Shown piece by piece: positions 37,890 to 47,443 of a stretch of 64,000 nt of DNA (the stretch's first letter is position 1; every line of letters starts with the position of its first letter). Under the pieces are notes generated by a model. The model saw only the letters and a program-made list of their open reading frames with translations, was not told the DNA's origin and ran no database searches. Both the position numbers and the translations under genes were made by a program. Origin of the DNA: Thalassotalea sediminis (GTDB taxonomy: Bacteria > Pseudomonadota > Gammaproteobacteria > Enterobacterales > Alteromonadaceae). The stretch is from assembly GCF_030295915.1 (NCBI RefSeq), contig NZ_AP027361.1, positions 1,364,001 through 1,428,000 of the forward strand, given 5' to 3'.

Positions 37890-40508
37890 ATGATAACAAA
37901 AGATAAACTAAGCCAATTGGTTGAAAACACGCTTGCGACTCATAACCTAAGCATTGATAGCACAGAGCTTAGCGCTCATGTTGAGCGAATTTATCCAGAA
38001 TTAGTTGAAACGGTGTCTTATCCTGCTTGGGATAGTAAAGAGGACATTTTGGCGCACATTGGCACGTTGATCCTTCAGATAAATCAAAATCCTGAATTTA
38101 AAGAAGAGCTCAAAACGATTTTGGTTAAACAGATGAAGCAAAGTTTGGCGGAAAGCAGACCTAGCTGGTTTGTTGGTGCAAGCTGGGATGATGAAGATCA
38201 AACTCAACGGTTTATTGATGAAGGCATTTGGGAGAATGGCTATGACGATAAGTACATTCAAGACGTTAAAAGTATTAAACCGGGCGACCGGATAGCAATT
38301 AAATCGACCTATACACGTAAAAATAATTTACCATTTTCGAATCGAGGCAAAAATATGGCTTCGGTTATGGGAATTAAAGCTGTCGGTGTTGTTACTGGTA
38401 ATAAGAAAGATGGCAAGCGAGTAGAAGTAGAATGGAAGCAAACGTTTTCACCAGCCAAAGAGTGGTACTTCTTTACAGGCCGCACAACTGTGTGGAAAGT
38501 TGAGCCTGGCGAATGGATGCCAGAAGCGCTTATTAAGTTTGCATTCGAAGATACTCCTCAAAATTATAAGAAATTTGCCAACCATTCCTTTTGGAAAGAG
38601 CGCTTTGGTGATATTCCTGAAGAAGATGTTCGATTCAAATGGACTGGATTTTACGAAGAAATTGCTAATGCGTTAAGTGAGTATCGTCATAACAGAACGG
38701 CGTTAGTTACTTGGATTCAAAAAACCGCTGATAAATTTGATTTGTCTTATATTCAAGGCAAGGATTTGGAAGATGTAGACCCGTTTACCGTGATGGGCAT
38801 GTTCAATCGAGGCATGACCGATGAGAACCGTAAAAAAGTGGCTACGGAGTTAGCCAGTTTTCTAAGTGTCGATGTGGCAGTGCCTAATTCTTTTGAAGCA
38901 ATTCCTATCCTTAATAATCAAAAGTCTTGGTTTTTCTGGGGTAAAGGCGAGAGACATGATGATGACATAGACAACCTATGGGCATTGTTTGAAGTGGCAA
39001 AGGACTTTGCTGATGAAAAGACAGAAGACGATGGTGCTGAGTTTATTGAGCTTTATAACCAAGTCGCATCACAAAAAGGCATTCGCTGGAACTTAACCAT
39101 GGGGCTTTATTGGATACGTCCATGGTTCTTCCCAACATTAGAAAGCCAAAGCCAAGACTACTTGGCTTCACTTTCCATTAAGCCAGAGCTTAATGGGCCC
39201 AAAAAAAGCTGCACCGGAAGTGACTATTTGCTGTTAAGAGATAACTTACTATTACGGTTTGCAGAAGAAGCATTTCCCGTTCATTCGTTTCCTGAATTGT
39301 CATTGCATGCTTGGCAGAAACCTACACAGAAGGCCGTCGGAAAAGCTTTGACGTGGAAGGCCGCAATTTTAGAAAGAATCAAAGACTTATGCCTCACAAA
39401 AAATTCAGCAGACTTTACTAGAAGTGAGTTTCAGGAAGCTCATTTAGCAGACTTATCAAATTTATTCCCAAATAATGATGCAGTGGAATCAACAATTGAT
39501 CGTCACATGCAGCTTTTAAGGGATGACAATCACATAGAGTTTATTAAGAAAGGTCATTATGAGTGGTTAGGGTTCGATGATGGAGACTCTGCACCAACTC
39601 CTGAAGTAGAAGTGAAAGCTGAGGATTATGGAATTGAAAACATCATCAAAGATGGTTGTTTCATACCACAATCAATACTCGAAGATATGCTTAGTCGCCT
39701 TAAAAATAAAAAGAACGTGATACTACAAGGGCCTCCAGGAACAGGAAAAACTTGGCTAGGTAAGCGCTTGGCTTATGCTTTGATTGGTCAAAAGCAACCA
39801 GCCTTTATCAAGGCTGTGCAGTTTCACCCAAATTTATCCTATGAAGATTTTATTAAGGGCTGGCGACCAAGTGGTGATGGCCAATTATCGCTCTGTGAAG
39901 GACCATTTCTGGATACGGTAAGACAAGCTCAACAAAACCCTAAGAATAAATACGTGGTGGTTATTGAAGAAATAAACCGAGGTAATCCGGCACAGATTTT
40001 TGGTGAAATGCTTACGCTTTTAGAAGCAGATAAACGAACACCTAGTGAAGCATTGGAGTTGAGTTATAGGCAAGAAGGTGACGAGCCAGTATATGTACCA
40101 GAAAATCTTTTTGTAATTGGTACTATGAACGTGGCCGATAGATCGCTCGCTTTGGTGGATTTGGCCTTAAGAAGACGCTTTGCCTTTATCAATTTAAAGC
40201 CAGTATTTGGAAAGCCTTGGCGTGATTGGGTTAATAGTAAAACTGAAATTGACGTTAAGTATCTAGAAACTATTGAAAATCGAATGTTGGAGCTCAATAC
40301 AGTCATTGAAAATGACGATAGGTTAGGTGTTCAATTTCAGGTTGGGCATAGCTATGTGACACCAGCATTTGATAGTGAAATAACCGATGTAGAGAATTGG
40401 TTTAAGCAGGTTGTTGAAACGGAAATTTATCCTTTGTTGGAAGAGTATTGGTTTGATGATCCTAAAAAGGCAGCTCAGCAAAAAGAAGCATTGTTAAAAC
40501 CACTATGA
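37890..40508 (+). CDS. mcrB: McrB-like GTPase/AAA+ with N-terminal EVE-like domain
   Basis: 872 aa. The C-terminal AAA+ module has Walker A GPPGTGKT (614-621) and the McrB-specific EEINRGNPAQIFGE (about 693-706), followed by GTMNVADRSLALVDLALRRRF. The N-terminal 100-230 region (SWFVGASWDDEDQTQRFIDEG...GDRIAIKSTYTRKNN...AVGVVTGN) resembles the EVE/PUA-like base-reading domains found on McrB proteins that recognise modified cytosine. It overlaps mcrC by 4 bp. The pair is a modification-dependent restriction system that translocates on and cuts modified phage DNA. Confidence 0.9.
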   Translation: MITKDKLSQLVENTLATHNLSIDSTELSAHVERIYPELVETVSYPAWDSKEDILAHIGTLILQINQNPEFKEELKTILVKQMKQSLAESRPSWFVGASWDDEDQTQRFIDEGIWENGYDDKYIQDVKSIKPGDRIAIKSTYTRKNNLPFSNRGKNMASVMGIKAVGVVTGNKKDGKRVEVEWKQTFSPAKEWYFFTGRTTVWKVEPGEWMPEALIKFAFEDTPQNYKKFANHSFWKERFGDIPEEDVRFKWTGFYEEIANALSEYRHNRTALVTWIQKTADKFDLSYIQGKDLEDVDPFTVMGMFNRGMTDENRKKVATELASFLSVDVAVPNSFEAIPILNNQKSWFFWGKGERHDDDIDNLWALFEVAKDFADEKTEDDGAEFIELYNQVASQKGIRWNLTMGLYWIRPWFFPTLESQSQDYLASLSIKPELNGPKKSCTGSDYLLLRDNLLLRFAEEAFPVHSFPELSLHAWQKPTQKAVGKALTWKAAILERIKDLCLTKNSADFTRSEFQEAHLADLSNLFPNNDAVESTIDRHMQLLRDDNHIEFIKKGHYEWLGFDDGDSAPTPEVEVKAEDYGIENIIKDGCFIPQSILEDMLSRLKNKKNVILQGPPGTGKTWLGKRLAYALIGQKQPAFIKAVQFHPNLSYEDFIKGWRPSGDGQLSLCEGPFLDTVRQAQQNPKNKYVVVIEEINRGNPAQIFGEMLTLLEADKRTPSEALELSYRQEGDEPVYVPENLFVIGTMNVADRSLALVDLALRRRFAFINLKPVFGKPWRDWVNSKTEIDVKYLETIENRMLELNTVIENDDRLGVQFQVGHSYVTPAFDSEITDVENWFKQVVETEIYPLLEEYWFDDPKKAAQQKEALLKPL

Positions 40509-41593
40509 ATGCAATAGCGCCACCAATTCAAAATTTGAGTGCAGGCATTCCTGTTAACAACTTATGGTTGTTGATGCTGTATGCGTCAGAGTTTCGCTAT
40601 TTGATTGATGAATATGGCGGCACAGAGAGCATTGATGAAGATGTCGCTAGCCTTGTGGCTGATGTCTTATGCTCGCAAGTTGAAGCCAGATTAAAACGAA
40701 ATTTAACCTACGGTTATAAGCACTCTACTCGTGACTTAAATCGAGTAAGAGGCCGTATTAACGTGCTGGAAACCTACTCTCAGCAGTTATTGCAAAAAGG
40801 TAAGGTTCGTTGCACGTTTGAAGAGTTATCTGTCGATACACCAAGGAATCGTTATATTTGTGCCGCCCTTACGCGTGTCGCTAGTTTGGTTGGCAAAAAG
40901 TCGCTAAAGCTGCGTTGTCATAAGCTTGCGCAATCTATGATAGAGCGTGGTGTCTCTCCTATGTTTGATGTCAGTTATCACCCAAAAAATGAACGTTTCG
41001 GACGACACGAACTGGCAGATAGAAAGGTACTTACAACAGCTGAGCTTGCGTTTAATTTGGCATTAATTAATGAATCAGCAACTAACGGTTATTTCGCATC
41101 CCCAGATAAACAAGCTGAATGGGTAAGAAAACTTTTTGAAAAAGCAGTTGGCGGCTTTTATGACTTAAAGCTAGATAAGTCATGGAGCGTTAAACCTGGT
41201 AAAAGGTTGAATTGGCAAATTGATGATGCATCAGAGCAAATAGAACAATTGATGCCTTCAATGCAGCTAGATATTTCACTTGAAAATGAAGAACTGCAAC
41301 AACGTATTGTTATTGATACCAAATTTACTTCGATTACGACCAAACGTTTTCATGGAGGCGAAAGTTTTAAAAGTGGCTACATCTACCAACTTTATACTTA
41401 CCTGAGATCTCAAGAGGTACTATCCGAACCAATGTCGTTGACATCAACAGGCATGTTACTTCACCCATCAGTAGGCGTTAATTATGATGAGCATGTCACC
41501 ATACAAGGCCATCAATTGAGATTTTGCACTATTGATTTAAGTAGATCCTCTATGGAGATATCACATCAGTTATTCGAGTTAATTCATGAATGA
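40505..41593 (+). CDS. mcrC: McrC-like nuclease subunit
   Basis: 362 aa. It begins GIPVNNLWLLMLYASEFRYL, the usual McrC entry motif. The PD-(D/E)xK nuclease is seen as QLDISLENEEL...RIVIDTKF with D270/K272 in VIDTKF, and YQLYTYL follows. It stimulates the McrB GTPase and cuts DNA. It is the last cargo gene before the transposition genes, and nothing suggests damage. Confidence 0.9.
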   Translation: MNAIAPPIQNLSAGIPVNNLWLLMLYASEFRYLIDEYGGTESIDEDVASLVADVLCSQVEARLKRNLTYGYKHSTRDLNRVRGRINVLETYSQQLLQKGKVRCTFEELSVDTPRNRYICAALTRVASLVGKKSLKLRCHKLAQSMIERGVSPMFDVSYHPKNERFGRHELADRKVLTTAELAFNLALINESATNGYFASPDKQAEWVRKLFEKAVGGFYDLKLDKSWSVKPGKRLNWQIDDASEQIEQLMPSMQLDISLENEELQQRIVIDTKFTSITTKRFHGGESFKSGYIYQLYTYLRSQEVLSEPMSLTSTGMLLHPSVGVNYDEHVTIQGHQLRFCTIDLSRSSMEISHQLFELIHE

Positions 41594-41943
41594 TGTTTGA
41601 TACGTAATCAATAAAACGACGTTTAAGATCTAAAGATTTGAATGAAATATGTACAGAATATTGGATTTGGATTAAATAAACTTAAAAAAGTCTTAAATTT
41701 TTTCACTTTTTTGACCCGAAAAAAGCTTCCACAACAAAATCATTGTTTCCTCCCAAGCAAATCAAAAAGTTAGCAAATCGCGCTAAAAAGCATCGTTGAT
41801 ATATTTCAATTATTTGCTCTTTTTTTAATTTGATAACACAACAAAAACGTTGTTTTTCATGTGGTTATGACAGTTGGCGGCTTGATCTTAGATCCTTTTT
41901 CGATCTCTAATATGTATTGGGATCAATGTGAGAAGGAGTACAT
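41594..41943 (+). promoter_or_regulatory. gap before tnsA with the tns operon promoter region
   Basis: 350 bp without a gene. A strong ribosome binding site (AAGGAG) lies just before the tnsA ATG. TAATAT at 41908-41913 could be a -10 box, with TTGATC 19 bp upstream a weak -35. AGATC (41890-41894) and GATCT (41902-41906) form a small inverted repeat over the spacer. No copy of the 17-bp end repeat is found, so, unlike in Tn7, TnsB bound to the end could not repress this promoter directly. Confidence 0.4.
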
Positions 41944-42801
41944 ATGAGAACGTTGATTTATTTAAAACCGCCAAAAACAGTAAAGAAATACAAGCAATGG
42001 ATTACTGATATTTCTAATGGGGAATATCGTTCCTACCTGACGGTACGAGATGTTAATAAGATCGGGCGTCGGCATTGGATTTTCTGTGATATACAAAATC
42101 GCGAAGTACATCTTTTATCTGATGGTGAAAGACGTATGTACATGGAGTTGCTTTACAAGCCGAATACTGTAGCCATTTTTGAGCAATATGCCCTCGACCT
42201 TGACGAAACGCTTGATATTGCAGTTGAGCTTAACATTCTTCACCCAAGAAACTGGAAGACAAAAGAAGCCTATGTAATGACAACAGACTTCTTAGTCGAA
42301 ACAGTATCTGAGGACGGTCAAACGACACAGCTCACAGCGTACACATTCAAGTACTGGGACCAAATCTTCAAGCTAAATTGGCTTGATGAAGTTGAGTACA
42401 AAAGTATGAGGACCTGGCAAAAATTCGCGATAGAGCGAGAATTCTGGCATCGTCGTGGCATTGACTACAGAGTAGTGACAGAGCGAGACGCTACTAAAGT
42501 GCAATATTACAACAAGTTGTTTTCAGAGGCTGCCAAAGACCTCGAAGTCTCAAATGAAGAGTTGACTACATTTTTGAACTGTTTTTGCGAAAAATGGCAA
42601 CTTGCTCCGTGGCTGCAATTACAGGATCTAATTAAACAGGTCAGCAATACGCTCTCCATCTCGGATAGTTGCGCCCGGCAGCTATTCAGGTTTTCTGTGC
42701 TGTATGGCTTTTTGCCAATTGCTCAGAAATGTGAGGAGCACATGCTTCGTTGGTTTCGCCCTGTCTTATTAAGGCAGGATGAATTGGAGATGGCAGCATG
42801 A
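41944..42801 (+). CDS. tnsA: transposase subunit TnsA (endonuclease)
   Basis: 285 aa. Cuts the 5' ends of the transposon during cut-and-paste transposition. The N-terminal endonuclease domain has the E-D-K set in the right order and spacing: E68 (YMELLYKP), D115 (MTTDFLV) and K136 (AYTFKY), against E63, D114 and K132 in Tn7. The C-terminal winged-helix part would contact TnsC. The stop overlaps tnsB by 4 bp. An intact TnsA means the element moves by excision rather than by cointegrates. Confidence 0.93.
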   Translation: MRTLIYLKPPKTVKKYKQWITDISNGEYRSYLTVRDVNKIGRRHWIFCDIQNREVHLLSDGERRMYMELLYKPNTVAIFEQYALDLDETLDIAVELNILHPRNWKTKEAYVMTTDFLVETVSEDGQTTQLTAYTFKYWDQIFKLNWLDEVEYKSMRTWQKFAIEREFWHRRGIDYRVVTERDATKVQYYNKLFSEAAKDLEVSNEELTTFLNCFCEKWQLAPWLQLQDLIKQVSNTLSISDSCARQLFRFSVLYGFLPIAQKCEEHMLRWFRPVLLRQDELEMAA

Positions 42802-45032
42802 GGTTTGAAGGCGAACATCTATACAAAGATGAAATTGATTCCAAACTGGAACAAGTTACTTTGCAAATGTCTTACCGCATTTGTCATATAAGCTCCTGCC
42901 GCCAGTTTTATGCAATTGCCGACATGCTTCAAGCCATGAAGGTAACAAACCCTCCAAAACCAAGAGTGTTTAACAAAACACAGTTAGCGCAGTTTATTCA
43001 AAAGCAGGGGCTAAAGACGGGGGAATCTTATGAGTTGCCAGAGACGCTAAGTACTTCTGACAAGGTTCTTTTCAAAGAAGGATATGGCGTATGGCTCGCA
43101 AAAAGGGATTTTAAATTTAAACACATAGAGTCGTTAACTGCTCCGCATTTAGTTGAGCAATATCTCTATGGGAAAGGGTTGGGGGTCGAGATTGATGCGT
43201 TGCTTTCATTATCGACATTGAAATGGAAATCGAAAGGAGCGTATCACAATGCACTAAATCGATTTATCATTTTTGGTATGGTTCCAAATGGTTTAATTTC
43301 GTTCAAATGGGATAGTATTGGTAAAAATTATCCAGAAGCTGAAACCCCAAACGATCCAATAATTAAACGTGGAAGAGGTGGTAAAGATAATCGTAAAAGC
43401 CGCACGCAATTTAGAGGTATCACAAGTCTCGACAAAAAGAATATTGCAGAGGTCGTTAAGCAGTGGATCCGTGAGGGCAGGAAACTCAGTAAGCGTAAGG
43501 TATTTGAAAGTTTCGAAGATGCGTTTCAAGTTAAATGTATTCCTCGAACGGTAGGACAACATAAAATTCCATACTATGATTTGCTACCTCCTGAAGAGCG
43601 CATTTCACCCCGGATGTTCTATTACCATTTTAACCAGATTTTCAGTCGACGCGATCAGCTGGAAATGCGGGTAGGATCTTTCCAATTTAAGAAAGACTAC
43701 GAAGCGCGTCAAGGCACAACATTAGAAGGCATATTGGGTGCTACATCTCGCTATGAAGTTGATGCCACTGTACTGGACTTGTATGTCCATTATCCTTACA
43801 TAAAAAATCGCCGATACAGCATGGGGAGGCCTACTCTCTATTTTGTGGTTGATGTGTATTCAACCATGATAGTTGGATTTTACTTAGGATTTGGAGCACC
43901 AAACTCTGATGGCGTGGCGCAGGCTATGGTTAACGCTTGTATGTGTAAAGTCCAATTAGCAAAACGGTATGGTTTGGATATCGATGAGGCTGACTGGCCT
44001 GCTAATTTTATTCCTCAAGAAGTGACGATAGATAATGGAACTGAGTACCCCAATAAGCTGGTAGCCTCAATCCTGAAGTCAATGCTTGGGATAAAAGCAT
44101 TTAACTTTACGGCAGTATACCGAGGAGACGCGAAGGGTACTGTCGAGGGCACGTTCGATATATTTAACGGTGAAGTGGCACATTTTCAACCAGGCTCTAT
44201 ATTCAAGGAGGTTGATCGCACTGAGCAACACCCATCAAATCAAGCTGTTTTGAACTACGACAGCTTGGTCCGTAAAATTATTCACTTCATCATTTTTCAA
44301 AATAAGTCCGCTAAACGTCTTGAGAAACATGGATTTGAGGCTATGGTGGATGATATTGGTCTTTCGCCAGAATCGATATTCCTTCACAGCCTAGACAAGG
44401 ATATGGGCGGTGGGCGCAAAACGCAGGAAAATGATGAAGCTAAGCTTCGCTGGGCGTTTCTACCGGAAGAGGAAGCAAGGGTACGAAAGGACTGTATTTA
44501 CTTTGAAGGACTCAAATATCACCACTCATACTTTCATGAAGAAGGCTTGTATCAAACAGCGGCATTAGAAGGTACATTCCCTCTAATTGTGAAACGGGTA
44601 AAGGACTGGACAAATCATATATTTTGCCGCGTTAAAACTAAGGATGATAGCGCTAAATTTAAGTACCTCACTCTCACTTTGAAAAACGTAAACAATGGCT
44701 CTCCATATTGGGGAATGCCTTGGGATATTGTTTCTCATCAACTCGAATGGCTCAAGATGAAAGTTGTTGCGCACGAGGAATATGCAGCACGCTTACGCCA
44801 ACACATGCGCAGTATGGACGAGCCTGAGTTTGACCGTCTAATGGGGCAAATTGCACTACTGCCCGAGAACGAACGTAAATCTATCGTTCCTCGCATCAAA
44901 GAGTTTCAAGCTATTGGCAAGAAATTAAATACTCTGACTCATGCCCGAGATGTGATGGTTGCACTAGGGTTTGAAGGCGAGGCCGTAGAATTTGAATCAC
45001 AACCAGAACTCACAACCACGGAGGGTTTTTAA
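42798..45032 (+). CDS. tnsB: transposase subunit TnsB (DDE)
   Basis: 744 aa DDE/RNase H-fold transposase that binds the end repeats and joins the 3' ends to target DNA. The catalytic residues are D322 (YEVDAT), D412 (TIDNGTEYP) and E450 (GTVEGTFD); the 38-residue D-E spacing is normal. N-terminal helix-turn-helix parts precede, and a long C-terminal tail (EFESQPELTTTEGF at the end) would dock on TnsC. It shares one base with the tnsC start. Confidence 0.95.
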   Translation: MRFEGEHLYKDEIDSKLEQVTLQMSYRICHISSCRQFYAIADMLQAMKVTNPPKPRVFNKTQLAQFIQKQGLKTGESYELPETLSTSDKVLFKEGYGVWLAKRDFKFKHIESLTAPHLVEQYLYGKGLGVEIDALLSLSTLKWKSKGAYHNALNRFIIFGMVPNGLISFKWDSIGKNYPEAETPNDPIIKRGRGGKDNRKSRTQFRGITSLDKKNIAEVVKQWIREGRKLSKRKVFESFEDAFQVKCIPRTVGQHKIPYYDLLPPEERISPRMFYYHFNQIFSRRDQLEMRVGSFQFKKDYEARQGTTLEGILGATSRYEVDATVLDLYVHYPYIKNRRYSMGRPTLYFVVDVYSTMIVGFYLGFGAPNSDGVAQAMVNACMCKVQLAKRYGLDIDEADWPANFIPQEVTIDNGTEYPNKLVASILKSMLGIKAFNFTAVYRGDAKGTVEGTFDIFNGEVAHFQPGSIFKEVDRTEQHPSNQAVLNYDSLVRKIIHFIIFQNKSAKRLEKHGFEAMVDDIGLSPESIFLHSLDKDMGGGRKTQENDEAKLRWAFLPEEEARVRKDCIYFEGLKYHHSYFHEEGLYQTAALEGTFPLIVKRVKDWTNHIFCRVKTKDDSAKFKYLTLTLKNVNNGSPYWGMPWDIVSHQLEWLKMKVVAHEEYAARLRQHMRSMDEPEFDRLMGQIALLPENERKSIVPRIKEFQAIGKKLNTLTHARDVMVALGFEGEAVEFESQPELTTTEGF

Positions 45033-46477
45033 TGAGTTTACAAATCGATGCACAGTACCACAAACACCCAGTATCGCAGTTTAATGGCAATCCGCTTACA
45101 GAGGCTTTACCTTTACCTCTTAGCGTAACAGAGTTGCTTCGTCGTACGACTAAGACGATGGAATGTGACGCTGATTTTTGGTCGTTAGACCAACTCTATC
45201 AACGTGCAATCTTGCAGAGCATGGGATGCACCCACGTTCCGTCGGATAAGTTTGTCACGTTTTACCAAAAATGTTGGTCGCTTTTGCTGCATTCTTATGC
45301 CACTAGAAATCCTCTAGAGCCGACATCCATGGCACTAAAAATGGGGCTTGCAGAGGCTTACCACTCGAAACCCGACAGTTCCATAAAGCGCGGCATTGCT
45401 ACTCATAAAACCACGGCATCTAGCGTCTTGGTTACTGGGTACAGTGGAGCTGGAAAAACTACAATGATCCGCAGTGCATTAGGAGTTATTCCACAAGTGA
45501 TTCGTCACACTGAGTTTGATGGGAAACCTTACAACCAAAATCAAATTGTATGGTTGTCTTTGGATATGCCCTCAACGCCTTCGTTAAAAGCCCTGGCGCT
45601 CAATTTCTTCAAGGCTGTTGATAATGCCACTGGTACTACGGATTACTTTGAGCAGTGGGACGCTCGTAATCGTGAATCCGTTGATCGGCATTTAGCTGGA
45701 ATGCAGTTGGTTGCTGCCACCCATGAGATTGGTTTAGTACATATTGATGAGCTTCAGTTCTTGTTGGCCTACGGCAACTCAGACAAAGCCCCAACCCTTA
45801 CAATCCTTGAAGCCATGTTCAACAAAATTGGCATTCCGATGATTATCAGCTGCACTGATTCAGGGTTGCAGCTATTTTCGAAACGTGTTCTTGTCGATGG
45901 CAAATCACAACCTGAAATCACTACGCTACGCCGATTAGTCAATGATAGAGAGTTTCGGTTAACGACCTACTCGAAGAATGGGGATATGTTCTCTGATACG
46001 TTACATGCGCTTTATCCCGATTGGTCCCTCCTACATTGCAGCGAATTATCAACCGAGTTCGTTGCTAAGTTCTATGAGTACACCAGCGGGCTCCCGGCAT
46101 TTATGACTCGCTTGGCACAAGTACATCAGGAGTATCTGGTGTTTCTATACAATGAAGGCAAACTTGAACCTGGCACATCGACAAATACAGTTCAATACTT
46201 GGAAACAGTATTCTTAAACCAGTTTCAGCTTTATAAGACGGCGCTGATGCATCTTAAAAGTAAAGATATACGTGAATATGAAAATGCCATTGAGGAAGTG
46301 CAAAAAACGGAAAATACAGAGTCTGCATTGCCAGAGAGCTCGAAAGGTTTTAAAGCGCCGCCCAAAAAGTCGACACCACGGTCGAGTCCCAAAGCGCCAT
46401 TGCTTACCCCTGTGCTGGGAGCAAACATATCTTCTGATGCGAGTATAGGTTACTTTAAAACGGGGCTTAAAGACTAG
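45032..46477 (+). CDS. tnsC: AAA+ regulator TnsC
   Basis: 481 aa. Walker A is GYSGAGKTT near 135-143, and Walker B is LVHIDELQFL near 235. TnsC links target-site selectors (TniQ/TnsD) with the TnsAB transposase and gives target immunity. The C-terminal 60 residues are a low-complexity Ser/Pro/Lys-rich tail. Four bases separate it from tniQ. Confidence 0.93.
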   Translation: MSLQIDAQYHKHPVSQFNGNPLTEALPLPLSVTELLRRTTKTMECDADFWSLDQLYQRAILQSMGCTHVPSDKFVTFYQKCWSLLLHSYATRNPLEPTSMALKMGLAEAYHSKPDSSIKRGIATHKTTASSVLVTGYSGAGKTTMIRSALGVIPQVIRHTEFDGKPYNQNQIVWLSLDMPSTPSLKALALNFFKAVDNATGTTDYFEQWDARNRESVDRHLAGMQLVAATHEIGLVHIDELQFLLAYGNSDKAPTLTILEAMFNKIGIPMIISCTDSGLQLFSKRVLVDGKSQPEITTLRRLVNDREFRLTTYSKNGDMFSDTLHALYPDWSLLHCSELSTEFVAKFYEYTSGLPAFMTRLAQVHQEYLVFLYNEGKLEPGTSTNTVQYLETVFLNQFQLYKTALMHLKSKDIREYENAIEEVQKTENTESALPESSKGFKAPPKKSTPRSSPKAPLLTPVLGANISSDASIGYFKTGLKD

Positions 46478-46480
46478 GCT

Positions 46481-47443
46481 ATGGCGACGATGCATTTTTT
46501 CTTACCACTGCTACCTGATGAGCACTACTTTTCGCGCATTGCTCGCATGGCAGTTCTTACACCCACTAAATCTGTGGCCGACTTCTTTAGATCTTGGTTT
46601 AGTGTGAATCAGTCGGTTAACCCTCTTAAGGATTATCAAGCCGTATGCAACGGCTTGATAACACATTCCAAAGCGACTATGTGTGAAGACTTGCTTTGTC
46701 GGCATACGAGTGCTGGTTTCTATAGTCATTTTCTTGATGTAGAGCGTCGTAGAGAGCTGATCAAAGGGAAAGCAAAGTGTGATCGTAAGAAGCTTTTCAT
46801 TCCTGGATTAACCAAAGTGCAAAATGCAAATTGTTGGCGAGCGTGCCCGCAATGCATAGAGGAAGATATTGAAAGTTTTGGAACACCGTATTGGCATGTC
46901 AGTCATCAATTACCGACAGCTAAAGTTTGCACTAAACATGTGTTTAAAACGCTGATTGCAGGTTGCAACGGTTGCGGTTGGGAAAATATTGATTTAAGGA
47001 AAAATCCTTTGCCTGTGACCATATGTCCGAAATGTAATCATGATATGCAGGAGAGTTCACCAACCGCTACGGAAGCGAACGTTGCAATTCAAAGTATGGG
47101 ACAAGAGCTCCATTTGAATTCATGCTCACTTCAGCGCCCAATGAATCAGCGGCAAATGCTTCGCTCAGTTGAGCATGCTTTTGGCCGCGCGATTCGAACC
47201 CGGAATCAAGAATATTGGGAAACTAAAACACAGGTAGAGAATGAATTCAGGCTTTGGACCTTGGAGAGCCAAATTGGTAGCTACTTCGATATCAAATCGC
47301 AAGCTGAACTAAATACAATGCTTTGCCTAGATTCGATAATTAATAGTCCATCAAAGGTAACTCCAATGGCTCACATTATTTGGCTAGTGTTTTTCAATCA
47401 AATTGGTCAACCCAATCATGTCGGGCTATCACTCGTCTCTTGA
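46481..47443 (+). CDS. tniQ: short TniQ-family target selector
   Basis: 320 aa. The N-terminal part is the TniQ domain (FLPLLPDEHYFSRIARMAVL...ACPQCIEEDIESFGTPYWHVSHQLPTAKVCTKH), with further zinc pairs CNGC and CPKC. It is shorter than TnsD and lacks the long C-terminal DNA-binding region of the next gene. Its 3' end overlaps that gene by 26 bp. Elements with two TniQ-type proteins often use one for a fixed attachment site and the other for a second route or as an adaptor; which does which cannot be read from sequence. Confidence 0.85.
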   Translation: MATMHFFLPLLPDEHYFSRIARMAVLTPTKSVADFFRSWFSVNQSVNPLKDYQAVCNGLITHSKATMCEDLLCRHTSAGFYSHFLDVERRRELIKGKAKCDRKKLFIPGLTKVQNANCWRACPQCIEEDIESFGTPYWHVSHQLPTAKVCTKHVFKTLIAGCNGCGWENIDLRKNPLPVTICPKCNHDMQESSPTATEANVAIQSMGQELHLNSCSLQRPMNQRQMLRSVEHAFGRAIRTRNQEYWETKTQVENEFRLWTLESQIGSYFDIKSQAELNTMLCLDSIINSPSKVTPMAHIIWLVFFNQIGQPNHVGLSLVS

